A stretch of 64,000 nt of DNA. Source: Oopsacas minuta (taxonomy: Eukaryota > Porifera > Hexactinellida > Lyssacinosida > Leucopsacidae). Positions within the stretch are counted from its first letter, which is position 1, and each line of letters begins with the position of its first letter. Shown piece after piece: positions 11,372 through 23,600 of this stretch. The notes below the pieces were generated by a model. That model made no database searches. It was not told the DNA's origin and was given only the letters and a program-made list of their open reading frames with translations. A program made the position numbers and the translations under genes. The stretch spans positions 1 through 64,000 of the forward strand of contig JAKMXF010000356.1 of assembly GCA_024704765.1 (NCBI GenBank), in the 5' to 3' direction.

Positions 11372-12945
11372 AACTGCAAATAAATGTAAACAACAAGTAT
11401 AATATGTGAATAATATCAATAAGGGAAATATTATAATAAATAACACAAACAACAAACTAAAATGCTTGTAAACAGAAATTAGTATTCCAAAATATAACAT
11501 AAATAGTCCCTAATACTGAAATACTAATACCAGATGGATATCTAAATTCTCCTCTCCCATGTCCTCTCCTCCCTATGGTGTGTATTAGCTCTCCTGATGG
11601 AGATAGTATCTTGATATTGTTACGCGTATAATCAGTAATGAGAATATTCCCTACTACATCCAAACAAAAGAATAAGGGACCATACACCACACCATCCTCC
11701 CCACTAGTAATACATGAGTTTATAAGGTGTCCACTTCTCGAGTAGAAGTGGACACAATTAGGACTTAGAGCTAGCACTACAATGCTAGTGGGAGTAACTT
11801 TAATATCCTGAGGGGATTGTAGCTGTTGAGTACCCAAACAATTAACAAATTCAAGAGCTTTGGAGAATATAGAAACTCTGTGATTGCGATTATCAGTAAC
11901 ATACACGTCTCCATTGTAGTCAACACAGAGTCCTTGTGGTTCATTTAGCTCTCCATCTCCTGATCCCTTGTTACCAGTCCTCTTCATTAGTTTGCAATCC
12001 TTCTTGTTGAACTGTAATAAAGCGTGGATTTCTGTGTCCGTAATGAAGACGTTATCTTCTGTCACAGCTATTCCCCATGGTCTCTTGAGTATGTCTTGCC
12101 CAAATCCTTTCAAGAATTTTCCTTCAAAAGACACAACTTGAATACGACTGTTATCACAATCAGCTATGTAAATTATCTGATTTGGTTCATCCAGAGATAG
12201 ACCTGTAGCACTTAATTCATTGTTACCTTTCCCTACCTTCCCAACAGCTAGGATAGGTTCTTTCTTCAGAGAGTAGTCTAGCTCCCATTCTTTCACCTCT
12301 CCGAACTCAGCGATCTGAGTATGTAGTTGGGATAGCATCATATAGGAGAAGAAGGGCTGCTGGAGTTTTGTGGGAGTCTCCAGCTGTTTGATGCGCTGTT
12401 GATAGAGGTCAGTGGCCTGTTGATGGAGATCTTTGTTCTCATTCACTTTCAGACTTAGCTCCTCCATGTGTCGTTGAGTATTGGCCAGTTCCTCCATGGC
12501 TGACTTACGGGTGCTCTCTTTTGATAAATATTCCTCTTTCATATCTTTGAGTTTCCCCAGGAGAGCGTCCCTCCTCGCGATCAGCTGCTGAATTAGGAGA
12601 TCGAACGTATTCATGATTTGAGTAGCGACACAATCGAATTGTGCCACTTCATTAAGTGGCACAATTATGGGCTGATTTGTTGCCATTTTATTGTTTAGAT
12701 TTGAGTTTGTTAGAAATAATATTTTTAACTATTACAGACTCTATCTTATACTTGTGTAACTTGGGAATACCAATGTACGTCAATGGTTGCTATAGTAATT
12801 ACTGTAAAGTTAGGGAATGTTTCTTGGTTAGAGTTATGTCTGTTATACAATTACACAATTAGTGTATGTAGTGCAGGTGTCTTATGGTTAGTTTCAGTTC
12901 CAATTTAGTTATTCTTCCAATAATTTTAATTATCAAAAGTCTGTT
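11372..12945. repeat. Inverted duplication, left arm
   Basis: About 1.57 kb covering an NHL gene with its 5' and 3' flanks is repeated in the opposite orientation at 32173-33742. Similarity stops just past gcagttta downstream of the stop codon and near the CAAAAGT stretch upstream of the ATG. The arms flank BUD23, RBBP5 and CAP. Confidence 0.85.
11457..12686 (-). CDS. Intronless coiled-coil/NHL-repeat protein, copy 1
   Basis: A single open frame of 409 residues. Residues about 20-115 are a helical coiled coil (FDLLIQQLIARRDALLGKL..), like the coiled coil of TRIM proteins but without a RING or B-box. Residues about 140-405 are NHL repeats forming a predicted six-bladed propeller (LDEPNQIIYIADCDNSRIQV; NEPQGLCVDYNGDVYVTDNR; FRYPSGISISVLGTIYVIFW). 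NHL propellers usually bind RNA or protein partners, and no catalytic part is visible. The ATG is followed by ATNQP in context AAAATGG. It is divergent to BUD23 with about 400 bp between starts. It is the intact member of a pair; the other copy is at 32.5 kb. Role unknown. Confidence 0.8.
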   Translation of the reverse strand: MATNQPIIVPLNEVAQFDCVATQIMNTFDLLIQQLIARRDALLGKLKDMKEEYLSKESTRKSAMEELANTQRHMEELSLKVNENKDLHQQATDLYQQRIKQLETPTKLQQPFFSYMMLSQLHTQIAEFGEVKEWELDYSLKKEPILAVGKVGKGNNELSATGLSLDEPNQIIYIADCDNSRIQVVSFEGKFLKGFGQDILKRPWGIAVTEDNVFITDTEIHALLQFNKKDCKLMKRTGNKGSGDGELNEPQGLCVDYNGDVYVTDNRNHRVSIFSKALEFVNCLGTQQLQSPQDIKVTPTSIVVLALSPNCVHFYSRSGHLINSCITSGEDGVVYGPLFFCLDVVGNILITDYTRNNIKILSPSGELIHTIGRRGHGRGEFRYPSGISISVLGTIYVIFWNTNFCLQAF

Positions 12946-13084
12946 GTCTCTTCGATTATCCTCTATCATCAGGATTGTGTCCACTAATATTCGAAAGATC
13001 ACCTCTTTAGTATAACACTTCTTGTTTACAAATATTATCAATTCTATTTATAGTTATAGTCCCCTAGCTTTATAGACGTTTCAA

Positions 13085-14477
13085 ATGTCACATCGTCCAG
13101 AACACACTGGACCAGCTGAGCTATACTATAACAGTGTTGAAGCAAGGAAATACACACAGAATGGTAGAATAATAGAAGTTCAATTGACTATGACACAGAG
13201 GGCAGTGGAAATACTCAATTTACCAGCAGATTGTCCGCAGTTACTGCTAGATATTGGATGTGGTTCTGGCCTAAGCGGGGAATATATAACTGAACAGGTA
13301 GATATACAAATACCTAACATTTTACCCCGTGCACGCCCTACTATTGTCCGTGGATATAACCATCCCCTATATATAGTGTGTTACTCCTTGGCGACACAAT
13401 AGAGCAACAAAAATGTCAGTGAATCTAGAAAATTCTAATTCGAATACAACACTGATTACTTGGAAAAATATTCGTATTATGTAATTTTACCCCTTAGGGT
13501 CACCATTGGGTTGGTTTAGATATCAGCCAAGCTATGCTCGATGTTGCTAGAGAGAGAGAGGTCGATGGAGACTTGTTACTAGGGGACATGGGTCAAGGTG
13601 TACCATTTAGACCTGGCGTATTCGATGGTGCTATTAGTATATCAGCTGTTCAATGGCTATGCAATGCTGATACTAAACAACATAATCCTGTCAAAAGAAT
13701 GTATACTTTGTTTTCAACTTTATACTCAGCACTACGGAGAGGAGCTAAAGCTGTATTGCAAGTATATCCAGAAAATTCTGAGCAAATGGAATTGCTTACA
13801 TTCCAGGTTAGTTGCCTAGCAACCAGGAATATTTATGCAAAAAATATTCACAAATCTGTGGGGAGAAGTACTAATTGTGTCGCCAATCAGATTAGAGGGT
13901 TTATCAGTATGTATAGATTGATATTCTATTTGGTTAAATCAGCTGTTCCCAACCTGGTGTCCATTAACCTCTTGGTGGTCCACGGACGACAGCAAGGGGG
14001 GTCCACGCCTCTTAGGGTGAAAAGTTGGGAGAGCGCGGGGTTAAATGAATGTTTATATGACTTTTTAACACCTAACGATTATTGTACTCCATTGGTTTGG
14101 TATCCTTACTATCCTCTAGGCAACAAAAGTGGGATTCACAGGTGGACTGGTAATAGATTTTCCACATAGTAGTAAAGCTAAGAAGCTCTATCTATGTTTG
14201 TTCACTGGTGGAGCCCCTGTACATATGCCTGTACCGCTAGGAATAGACAATACCTTACAGGTAATGTTGTAAATTTTAAAGGTGTTAAGATTAATCATAT
14301 GTATATATATAGGCTGCCTACACCCAGAAGAAACAATTAACCTCATCTGGTCACAAAAATTTATTCAAAAGCAAGTCTTGGATTCTAGCTAAGAAGGAAC
14401 GGAGGAGAAAGCAAGGAGGTAGAACTGTCAGGCCTGATACTAAATACACAGGAAGGAGAAGGAAAGGAAAGTTCTAG
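13085..14477 (+). CDS. BUD23: 18S rRNA (guanine-N7)-methyltransferase BUD23
   Basis: BUD23 (WBSCR22) transfers a methyl group from S-adenosylmethionine to a guanine of 18S rRNA with TRMT112 during small-subunit maturation in the nucleus. Four exons, 13085-13297, 13498-13806, 14120-14260 and 14313-14477, give 275 residues, the usual size. The N-terminus [15 protein letters not shown] and the SAM-binding motif [12 protein letters not shown] are typical. [11 protein letters not shown] and the [14 protein letters not shown] stretch follow, then [13 protein letters not shown]. The basic tail ([18 protein letters not shown]) is characteristic of the family. Intron 2 carries hAT-like repeat sequence near 13945-14010. 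The stop lies 200 bp before the RBBP5 start on the same strand. Confidence 0.93.
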
Positions 14478-14677
14478 AATATTCTATGTTGATTTAGTAA
14501 ATTATTAAATTTTGTATGCGAGTTATGCCACAGAGGTGTTAAGATGTTATTAACAGAATGGGGTGAGTGTAAGAATAGTTGATTTGTATGTAGGTGGGTT
14601 TTGAAATTTCACATTTGGTGATTAATCATATTTTACACCTTTGCTATTATTTCGATTTTATTTAGCATAAACTAGAA

Positions 14678-17600
14678 ATGAATTTAGAACTTCTCCAGTC
14701 GACCGGTCAGATGTATCCTGACCAGTTAGATGGTACTTTGGAATGTGGTAGTGAGGCTATAACATGTTGCTGTAACAGAAGAGGGACATTATTAGCAGTT
14801 GGTTGTAATGATGGGAGAATAGCTGTGTTTGATTTTCTAACACGAGTTGTTGCTAAGATTTATACAGGACATGTACATCCTGTAACTTCACTATCCTGGA
14901 GTCGAGATGGGTTAGTTTGTAACTGTAAGGATACTGTTAATTATAAACTTGTTTCAGCTCCACAAGATGTCCATCTAAGGATACGGGCAGATGGCACAAA
15001 GTGTCCAATTCATGGAAATATTTCAATGACTGTTAAAGGAGGTCTGTGTAGATATAATCACTACTATTCACCCGTTAGTTAGTAATATATTGTGTAGTTG
15101 TATAATGACAATATTCATGTGGCAGGTGGTGGAGCTGAAACAAGTTTACAACTAACATATGTGTATAGTGTTTGTTAATTCAATTATCTATTTTAGATTT
15201 AAAATACTAAGCACTAGCACAGATAATAACGTGTCTATCTGGGATGTAATTACTGGAGAGTGTGAGCAGAGATATCATTTCTCATCGCCAATACTCAGAG
15301 CTCAGTTTCATCCTAGAGACAAACTGGTATGTATAAAATAGAGTCTGCCACATGTAGATTACAGCCACTTAAGAGACACTATTTCTATTTAAGTCTGAAT
15401 TGATTGTGGAACTGGTAAGAGCTACAAACATGAAATTTGACACTCGTGTAGAATAGGGTGTGTCTTAGTACCCTTTCTAATATCCAAGCGATAACATTCA
15501 AACTCTCTTAGAAAGGTGTCAAATACCTTGACCTATCAGATTTGAGGGTTACACAGTCATGTATACCGTTATATTGGTTAATTTGGATATACAAGTTACG
15601 TAGAAGTTTATATTCATATTCTTGACACCTATTGATATGGTGACAAAATTGTGTCGCTATCCTAATATTTATTATAACCTTTTGTCTACTCTCTTTCATA
15701 TTCTACCATCAATCAGTAGAATTTATCCATAGTAACACACACGTTTAGGTAGTACTCGTATGTCCTATTTGGAATGCGCCAGTCCTCGTTAAGATGGCAG
15801 ATCAACACAAACACACCTCTCTCCCAACAGATGGTGAAAGCGAGCAGAATATCGTAGCATCTTTCACGCATAAAGGAGACTACATTTATATGGGCATAGC
15901 AAGAGGAAGGATTATTATAATACAATATGATGATTTACAAATTATTAAGTTAGTTACCGTCATTCTTAACACCAATGAACCCAGTCAGTAACTAGGTTTG
16001 TACCTCTAGGTCCTTTCGTGTAAGCACTGGCACTACAGCGATAAAATCTTTCGAATTTGCAAGGAGAGGAAGGTCCTTTCTTGTGAACTGTGCGGACAGA
16101 ATAATTCGAGTTTATTCACAAGATGTTGTAATGCTAACTCCGCAAGGAAGTGATCCAGAGCCTGAACAAAAATTACAAGATTTAGTAAACAGGTTAGATT
16201 TCCTTAGTTACCTTTAGGGTTAATTGGAATGTAAGCTTGTTTTATACTTGCGGAGTGAAGAAGGGGATTTGACCTCTGATCACGCCCCAGGGTGAGTTTT
16301 TAGAAAGTTCCATTCCTTAATTAACATAAGACCGGGACAACAAACTCGATCTAACACCCTCCTTGACAACTACAGGAATGCAGAATAAACCGCGTATGTC
16401 TAACCATTATCAAAACTAATTTATACATATAGCACTATTTTAAGGAATCTAATTGCCCTAACGGCGATTAGCACGCAAGATATTATTTACAAATCTCAAA
16501 TCCAATAATTCAGCCTTTGGAATGTGAACTAATCACTGTCATCAGTGTCACTAACTTCTAGCATGTTTTCATCCAAAAAACAGTATTCACCTGGTCGAAG
16601 TTTCTTGGAGAACAAGCCTAGCATTTCCCTTTCGCATTCTTCAGGAATTAAACCCATGATTGAGTATTCTCTCATAAATATTGTAGCAATTGCGCCAGCA
16701 TCCAAGAGACTCTCCACTATATTTATGTGGCCGTGTGCGACAGCTAGATGGAGTGGTGTAGCTTCATCTGGGGCCTGTTCGTTAATATCGATCTCTTCGT
16801 CCTTTTTATTCAGTAGCATATCGACCAGAAATTCGTTACCCTTCTCTGCAGACATGTGGAGAAGTGTGTACCCTTTCTTCTTGTCCTTCTGGTACAATTG
16901 GTCCCCACCGATATTATAGAAGTAATGGAATGCTTCCATGTTACCCTCCAGGACCGCGAGTTGGATTGGCGTAACCCCCTCCTTATCCCAAATTTTCAGA
17001 ACCTGCGAGGTTTCGTTTGTCGGGAAAGTAAATTCTTTAAAAATTTTACTCGCATAATATTCAGCATTCCTTTCAGCCAAATAATGGAATATTGTTCTTC
17101 TCTCGTTGTCCACTTGGTTGATGGGTGCGCCGTTTCTAAGGAGAGCCAGAGTGGACGTTAAATTCCTTGCTAGGATGGAAACGAAGAGTAGAGAATGTCC
17201 ATGAAGGTTCTGGAAGCTGATATCTGGCTTAAAAGAATTCCCATTTTTAAGTGTTTCTATGGCTCTATTAATTATATCCTGGTTAGTGATCTCTAGCAAC
17301 ATCTTCTGCAGATTGGTATTCCAATAGCGATCTACGTTACGCATTAACGCGTTCCTGTTCTCCACGATGGAATTAATGGAATTTTCATGGCTGATTCGCT
17401 TAGGTGAAATTTCCTTAGCCTTGTTTACCCCTTTTGTCGCTGGAATACCATCTGGTTCGATTATGTGGCCTTTTTCATTTTGGGGGCAACTCCCTCCATC
17501 ATATTTATGCAGTTGTGAATTACCTTTCCTTGAACAATACCTTTCCTTGGTATTGTCACAAGTTTGTTTCTCCATTGAGTCAAGGTATTTGTCACACATT

Positions 17601-20600
17601 GTTCAATTGGCACAGATGTCTTATTTTAGAGAATTAGATTTTTATATTTCCCTATTTATAGTTACGATTTCATTGTATACACCATATGAAATTGGATTAT
17701 TTAACCGATTACGGCCGAAGTGTTACATTCTTAACGAAAAGGAACACGTTAATTTTATCACTTCGTTTTAATCAATTCTCACACCCAAATCGAGATTACA
17801 GCACCATTTTGACGTCATAACATGACACATTTTCTCAGCAGTATTCGGTTAAAAAGGTGATTTACTCACAAGTGACAGAAAAATAGTAATAATTAAACTA
17901 TCAAATGACGTAGTTAGCAAGTATATCGAATATAAGATGGTAGTTCGTGTTTGTGCGGCAACGCGCGCATAGTTGAGCAATCCAAACACTATATACAGGG
18001 CCGGTCCTTGAGGAGGTTTCAATATTTGCCGCCCTAGTTCACCTAGTGGAAGGACAATTTTTAAACGAATATTGGGTAGTTTCCAGGTAAATAATATTAT
18101 GCAAAATAACACAGAAATTATATACATATCGTACTTATTCGAATTTAATTTGTACTACAAATATTTGATTCTATTTTAAGATACACGTGCCTAGAGAATG
18201 TCTATATTTAACACCTTTTGCTGATTGTATATAATTATCTTATCTCAGCTGTCAGCTAATTATCTTATCTCAGCTGTCAGCTATTAATCACTACTCTTCC
18301 AAATTAACTCTAAATACCCCTAAAATACATTTCTTATTTTCACATAGCTAACCAAGGATTTCTCAACCTGTGGCCATATGACCAAAAGGCCAACATGTCC
18401 GAACGTGTCCAAACATGATCGAACTTGGCTGTGGTCATGATAAGGTTTGTCGGTGCTTGGCGGGAACCTAAAAGTATCAGTTAAGCAGCCATGTAGGACA
18501 CAAAGTGTCGACCGTGAATCTCTAATTAGTACTGGATCAATATGTTACCGTCCAAAAAAGTGGCATTCCAAGAGAGTCACTTTAAGTAAAAGTGGCCGGG
18601 GCCCAGAACTCCAAGAAACACCTCGTCATGATACATAATTTATACGAAGTGTAGCCATAGCCTATGAGAGTACCCTGCCTTATGCATTCTTGCCCTTCTA
18701 GCTATCTGCTGACATATCACATATTCCTTATAATTCTATCTTTTAATAATAGATTTATCAAAAATGGATGACTCTCCATTAATAATATTTCATCAAAACC
18801 AAAATAGAATCGTAAATATGATTAATGATCATTCCAGGAAAATGTAAGGTATATTCCAGTTGCCCATGTGTTTGAACTAATAGACTCTACTTCTACTATA
18901 ATTACTGATCATGTAGATATATTGAATTGATGTATTTCCTTTATCGTCACAGTTTTAATGCTGTAATAACTGACTGTAATTTACTAACAATAAACTACCT
19001 TTTTGGTTTTTACTGTATCTTTAAGACAGAAAATAATTATCCCACATTTTATTTGAAGAATTTAATTCTACTTCATTTGAATTGTTGTTGTTTGAGGTAA
19101 TTTCTGTATACGCAGTGTTTCCCGTAAGGCGGGTTACGCGGGTTATTTTACGCGCTTATCTTCATTAGGCGGGTTAAATTCGCAATGTATACATACAGAT
19201 TATTAATGCAAGTATTTATTGTAAGAAAGATCGCTAATTATGGGACGCGATATATCGTAAGAGAGCTAATGCATTGTAAAACCGAATATGAACATTATGT
19301 AAATAATAAATAAGAGTATCCTTCAAAGTGTTTACATTCCCTAGGTAACCATAGTTACGTCTATCAAATATTTATAATGCTTTTTGAGATTACTACCCCA
19401 GACTATCATACCAATTAGCTAAATGGATTCGGATACCCAGAATTGCACCGTGATAATACACTGGGATTCTCCCTAGATGATGTCCAAATGGATTATACAT
19501 ATTGGTTATACTCTTGTTGGTTTGTTTGTTGATTTAATCACAGAATATTAATCCTCTTAAAGAGTGCTATGAATATTACCACAATTCTGAATAATCTCGT
19601 TATTACGGAATCGTATTAGACTTACATTTATCAGTTCTGTTTCAATACAGTGTTATCCAGCTAATACATCTACGTTCCCTTGTGAGAAGTAGAGATATAT
19701 GTAATACGTCCCGGTTGGTGTAGGTACATATGAGTTATAGTAGAGTAGTACCAAGCAATCTCTTATATTTATAGCACACAGGTTTAGCCCAAATTCCAAT
19801 ACTCTATGATAAATGTATTGATAGGATTGTGAGGTTTAGAAATATATAAATGCGAGGTTTCAGTTATTTTTTGGGATATAGAATATTACATTACCGATTA
19901 TTGTTACGTTAGAGCAGACGTTGCGGGACAACTTCCGAAAAACTGGTGCTCTGGCCGAGACCACTCTGTAGTCGAGGGCCTAGGAGAGACCAGGGGAACA
20001 AAATGGGGGTGAAATCAAGTTATAGAAAATGCAATGTTTTGATTATGAAGTGCTATTTACTTCAGTAAACAAATAAGATACATTTATTTAATTAAGAGAG
20101 CAAAGAATTCGACACACATAAGCAAATATTAATAATAATACTCACTCTGTTCTTGACTTTCCCAGTCTATTCTAGAATTCAGGAATATCCATTTATCTGT
20201 ATCTCGGTCAACAGAGTCAAACAACACATTTCTCATTTTTGTATCGTTATTTACCTGTGTGTAGCTCAATATTGAATTCCCATCACGTAATATCATTGGA
20301 TCTGCTTTATGTTTCGTCAGGAGTTGGACAGCGATGAGGTGATTATTGCTGACTGCTAGGAACAGGGCTGTTAGTCCATCGGGGCTCTGATAGTTGATAT
20401 CTCCGTAATCACAACTAGTCAGCATATATTGGAGGATGTCTATATTTCCAACGCGTGCTGCGTATTGTAATGGAGTGTATTGTCCCTTTTGATCCCAAAT
20501 TTTCAAATTAGCGCCCATTTCTGCATAGGATTGGAACATATTTACGTTCTCCTTCTCAATGGCGATTTGTATTGGCGTTTGTCCTTCGCTGTCATGGAAA

Positions 20601-23600
20601 TTCAGGGCATTAACAGAGAATTCGTAATAACGGAGTCTATCTGGGAGTTTGAATTTGGTTTCTGGCAGATAATGGAATATTGTTCTTAGCTTCGCATCGT
20701 AAGCATCAATTTTCACGGCATTTGTATTCAATATTGAATTGAATATAGCTTCATTTTGTGAGAGTAGCCCCAAATGGATTGCGCTTCTCCCTTGGATATT
20801 TTTAATGTTTAAGTATCTTGCGACTTGTTGTTTAGGGACTGAGTGATTGAATAAAAGTTTTAGGAAATCGTAAAATGCGTTTGCTGCACCTGTTATAAGT
20901 GAGATGTACAGCGGGGTGTTTTTATATTTATCGAGTGTGAAGAGTGAATTCAATTTCAAATCAATAGGCAATTGATTGAAATAACTGCTATCGTTCGTGC
21001 GGGCATATTTGCCAATAATCTGAGAAGCATCTTCGAAAGTGTATTGCCGTATTTCTGTTTGCATTGGTGACGTGTGCGGACGGTTCTCATTTCGTTTTTC
21101 CTCCTGTTTGGGAACACTGAATCCATCAAAATGGATTTCAGCTTTCGCTATTGATTTTTGATCAGATCTTCTTTGGTTTGATGAAAATATGGAATCCGCT
21201 TCAAAAGTTTCATTTTGCTGACGGTCGGAATGTGGTCTACGAGCCATTTTATTCTATTTGTATTTCAGGTGGTTTATTTTAGTTTCTTATATGAATTATT
21301 ATTCTCTCTGATTTATATAAGTATATACAGTCAGATATCTTACTGGAATTTCCTATATGGTTTCACTGTATTGTGCCTAAGTACAGAGAAAAGCCAGAAT
21401 TACAAGGTGAAATTCCTGAATCTTATTTAAAAAACATTTTCGGAATTTGTTCTTAATTTTGTATATAATTATTTTCCAAACTAACCCCCCGGTTTTCCCT
21501 AAAACACCGGCTTTAGTTTTGTAACATAATCTTAAACCCATGTTTATAATGTTATGATAACTATAATAGTTATGCGAGATAGCCTTCAACGGACACGGAT
21601 TGTTCGCAAACCGTGTCGCTCAGCGTTAGAAGCTCTTAAACATTATGAAATTATAATTCATGTAATGCTAACTAATATTTTGTAAACTATGCCACCTTGA
21701 AATTGTATGAACTTTCAAATTGTGGTTTATCTTACATAATATGATTGAGTGAAATTCCACATATTTCTCTGGTAATTACTTTGCGGGAGGAAATTCCAGG
21801 AATACCAGAAGTATAGTATGTAACTATGTTTTCAATAGCGTCGGTTTTGACCAATAAAAAGTGTCTCTTACATCACAATAGGAATTACTGTCATTTTAGG
21901 CGGGTTAATTCTCTGCCAAAATTCCCTTGCACATTCCACGTGATTTTAGTTTCAAATTCCAATTGTCCTTTTGATTGTCACCTTGTGATATTTCTTCCAG
22001 ACACGAATCGAATTTCCCTTTTAATAATTAGCTAATATTATGACGTCATGATTTTGTTAATAACCACTCCGCCTATATTCCTTCATGATAATATAGTAGT
22101 CTTAAGGTGTCGTTTGATCGCAATAATTAAACAATCAATATTTTTAATCAAATTAGTTAGGCAATAATATTTTCTGTGACAGGCAATGAGGAAGATTTTC
22201 CAAAAAATATTAGCTTAACGTTTAAGGCTATAATTATAATTATTTTTGGAAATTCATATTTGACAATAAAGTATAACAATTAATGCGAATGCTAATTTTC
22301 CTTCAGACAATTACGTTTAAGCTAAATAATATTAACTACATTATGATAATAATTATCTGTAAATACCCTCACAAAAATAATAGAACATAAATATGTTGTA
22401 TACTAAAAATTTAAGGATTTGTCCCTCGGGGCTGTTTTGATATATTTGGTATTACAAATCTTAATTAATTTGTGTTACAAATCAGAGTAAAGTCATTCTG
22501 GCGAGATTATAGAAACTGAATCATATTTTTGTAATTTCCATTATTAAAGGTCAACTTCCGTTCTGTGAATGAAACACTTGTTTCAAATACACATGATGTC
22601 GATCTAAGGATGTGGACATTTCATTATTTATTACGTTTCATAATATACAGCTTCAATGACTCTGAGAGGCATAAAGTACAAACTCAGTTATCCGAACGAC
22701 CTGCCAAAGCGTTCGGTTACTCGAGGTCGTTGATGCATAATGGAATAGGAACTGGGCTGGTGGAATATTCGAATAATCGAGTTTGTACTGATATTAGAGA
22801 CATAACTTCACTACTTCTTGTTTGTTGTTTCAGTTCCAATAGCTAGTATACGTAAATAATACAATACAATTTGTCCTTACTACAGAACTGAAATCATATT
22901 AATTATTCCTATGAAACCTATATACACATAAACATATTGTTGTTGTTACATAACGTAAACAAGCAACCCAAAATATTCACAACGTAAACATTTATTCAGG
23001 AATTTACCTTATGAACCAATTTATGCTTAATCACCTCTCTGGTAATTACCAATAATAACCTGTTCTAATCATTATCAGGAATTGTACGTGTAATTATTTA
23101 TGGAAGTGGCTAGAGTGTCAGCAATAGGGTGCAAGACATGGCCAGTCCTATGCACTAACATTTGGAGGAGCAAACATAGGGTGTGGAGGTGTTAGGTCCT
23201 GAACACAATATATATATTTGATTGTACAATTGAAAAAGTCGAACTTTGGAGGGTAATACACCCCGTGCAGCCTCCTAGATCCGCCTATGGACTGTTGGAT
23301 GTGGTTATTTGTCATTTTGAGGCAGGCCTCGAGTTGTTGGAGTGGGAATTTATACTTTACCCTTTCTGTTACTTTAACCGAATACGGCCGGGAAAATGTG
23401 TGATTTTATGACATCACAAAGGTGCTGAATTCTCGTTTTTGGTGTGAGAATTAGTTTCAATGAATTAGTAAAATTTTAGTGTTCCTTTTCATTACGAACG
23501 TAAAACTTCAGCTGTAATCGTTTAAGAGAAAATATTCTTCCACTTTTCCGGAATTCTCCTCACAGCTTGTATTTATACATCCAATTTCGACAGGACCTTA

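Noticed and set aside
12656-12862. 68-codon frame repeated at 32251-32457
   Set aside because: Present in both arms only because the NHL gene 5' flank is duplicated; opposite to the gene and without a recognisable domain.
14999-15082. Conserved peptide-like stretch CPIHGNISMTVKGG, also at 41600-41686
   Set aside because: It is the interior of a MITE; conservation reflects recent transposition, and RBBP5 and SMG6 phases splice around it.
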